Assembly (NCBI RefSeq): GCF_021107415.1
Contig: NZ_JAIOSW010000175.1
Coordinates: 1-40,737, forward strand
Length of the DNA stretch: 40,737 nt
Source of the DNA: Desulfobacula sp.
GTDB taxonomy: Bacteria; Desulfobacterota; Desulfobacteria; Desulfobacterales; Desulfobacteraceae
Direction: 5' to 3'
The translations under genes were made by a program, and so were the position numbers. Under the pieces are notes generated by a model, which was not told where the DNA came from, searched no databases, and saw only the letters and a program-made list of their open reading frames with translations. Below, piece after piece: positions 40,177 through 40,737 of the stretch (positions are counted from its first letter, which is position 1; each line of letters starts with the position of its first letter).

Positions 40177-40737
40177 TTATTTGCAACGCCAGGAAAAATA
40201 CTGGGAAAGATCAACATCTTTGCCGGATTTTAACAGGGCTTTTGTATTAAAGTCTTTCATATCACGAAGTGCGGAAGAATCAAAGACCGGCCCGTCCCTG
40301 CAGACTACCTGTTTGCCGCAGACACAGGCACCGCAAACCCCGAACCCGCATCTCATGTATCGTTCCAGAGAAACCTGGCAGGGGATATGGTGGGCCTCAC
40401 AAGTTTTGAAAACAGTGTACATCATAATTTCAGGACCGCAGGTATAGACCATGTCAAAGTGTTTGCCTGCAGCAATTTCAGTTTCCAGGAGTTCGGTTAC
40501 AAATCCTTTGCGGCCGAAACTCCCGTCATCCGTACAAAATAGTCTTTCTATGTCAAACCGGCCCGGAAAGAGGATATATTCTTTGGATCTTGCCCCGTGG
40601 ATAAAGGTTGTATTTCTATCAAGTTTTTCCACCAGTGTGGCCAGAGGTGCCATGCCGCAACCGCCGGCGATAACTGCAACAGCACTGTCGGATTTAATAT
40701 CAAACCCGCTTCCAAAAGGCCCCCGGATTCCAATCAG
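40177..40737 (-). CDS. pyrK: Dihydroorotate dehydrogenase electron-transfer subunit, 5' end cut by window
   Basis: The last 186 residues of a PyrK-type FAD/[2Fe-2S] protein that passes electrons from dihydroorotate dehydrogenase B to NAD+. The reading frame continues to the window edge, upstream of the first internal Met (40653), with RGPFGSGFD and VIAGGCGMAPL, the NAD(P)-binding part of the ferredoxin-reductase fold. The C-terminal iron-sulfur site is CGFGVCGACVCGKQVVC. It lies 59 bp upstream of pyrE; together they form a pyrimidine operon. The N-terminal FAD domain is outside the window. Confidence 0.93.
   Translation of the reverse strand: MIGIRGPFGSGFDIKSDSAVAVIAGGCGMAPLATLVEKLDRNTTFIHGARSKEYILFPGRFDIERLFCTDDGSFGRKGFVTELLETEIAAGKHFDMVYTCGPEIMMYTVFKTCEAHHIPCQVSLERYMRCGFGVCGACVCGKQVVCRDGPVFDSSALRDMKDFNTKALLKSGKDVDLSQYFSWRCK

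Overview
The window looks like a chromosomal segment of an anaerobic, sulfate-reducer-like deltaproteobacterium (Desulfobacterota, plausibly Desulfobacterales). The reasons are several periplasmic multiheme c-type cytochromes, an HdrD/GlpC-type CCG iron-sulfur protein, an NrfC/NrfD-type quinone module, and a sigma-54-controlled acetoin dehydrogenase cluster. Taxonomy is inferred from gene content only; no rRNA, tRNA, phage, IS transposase or CRISPR array was seen.

Layout. (1) 1-2333: the 3' part of ketol-acid reductoisomerase is cut by the left edge; it and a HAD-family protein are on the minus strand. (2) 2405-17784, minus strand: a 13-gene run led by a near-perfect sigma-54 promoter (17850-17864), followed by its probable activator AcoR. 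The order of transcription is acoC (E2), lpd (E3), a lipB-lipA fusion, a Lin0512-family protein, acoA (E1 alpha), acoB (E1 beta), acoX, a DUF6506-like protein, a hexaheme/NarI-type membrane cytochrome, a GcvH-like lipoyl carrier, an HdrD-like protein, a lipoate ligase, an unknown protein, then acoR. (3) 18291-22243, plus strand: ilvY, hrpB and a NUDIX hydrolase. (4) 22244-23055, minus strand: a DUF350 membrane protein and a lytic transglycosylase. (5) 23286-28186, plus strand: a respiratory cluster of a tetraheme cytochrome, a Tat-exported ferredoxin, an NrfD-like protein and an octaheme HAO-like cytochrome, ending in a strong terminator, then an unknown exported protein. (6) 28220-37002, minus strand: a polar amino-acid ABC importer, an enolase-superfamily racemase, two M20 hydrolases and an SLC13 transporter, with a divergent LysR gene (37184-38095). 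(7) 38178-39416: a divergent serine hydroxymethyltransferase. (8) 39449-40737, minus strand: pyrE and a partial pyrK.

How it may work together. The most striking block is region 2. It encodes a complete acetoin (2-oxoacid-type) dehydrogenase, a full set of lipoate synthesis, transfer and ligation enzymes, and a GcvH-like lipoyl protein placed directly between a heme-bearing NarI-type membrane protein and a CCG-type disulfide reductase-like protein. No gcvT or gcvP is nearby. I infer that electrons from acetoin cleavage, carried as dihydrolipoyl groups, may enter the membrane through this module instead of, or in addition to, NADH. This is a hypothesis from gene order.

IlvY, whose E. coli homologue senses acetolactate/acetohydroxybutyrate, is divergent from the acetoin operon and about 17 kb from ilvC. 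This suggests a possible regulatory link between branched-chain synthesis and acetoin catabolism. Region 5 looks like a quinol-linked periplasmic reductase for nitrite or hydroxylamine-type substrates. Region 6 looks like uptake and processing of N-acyl amino acids or related peptides.
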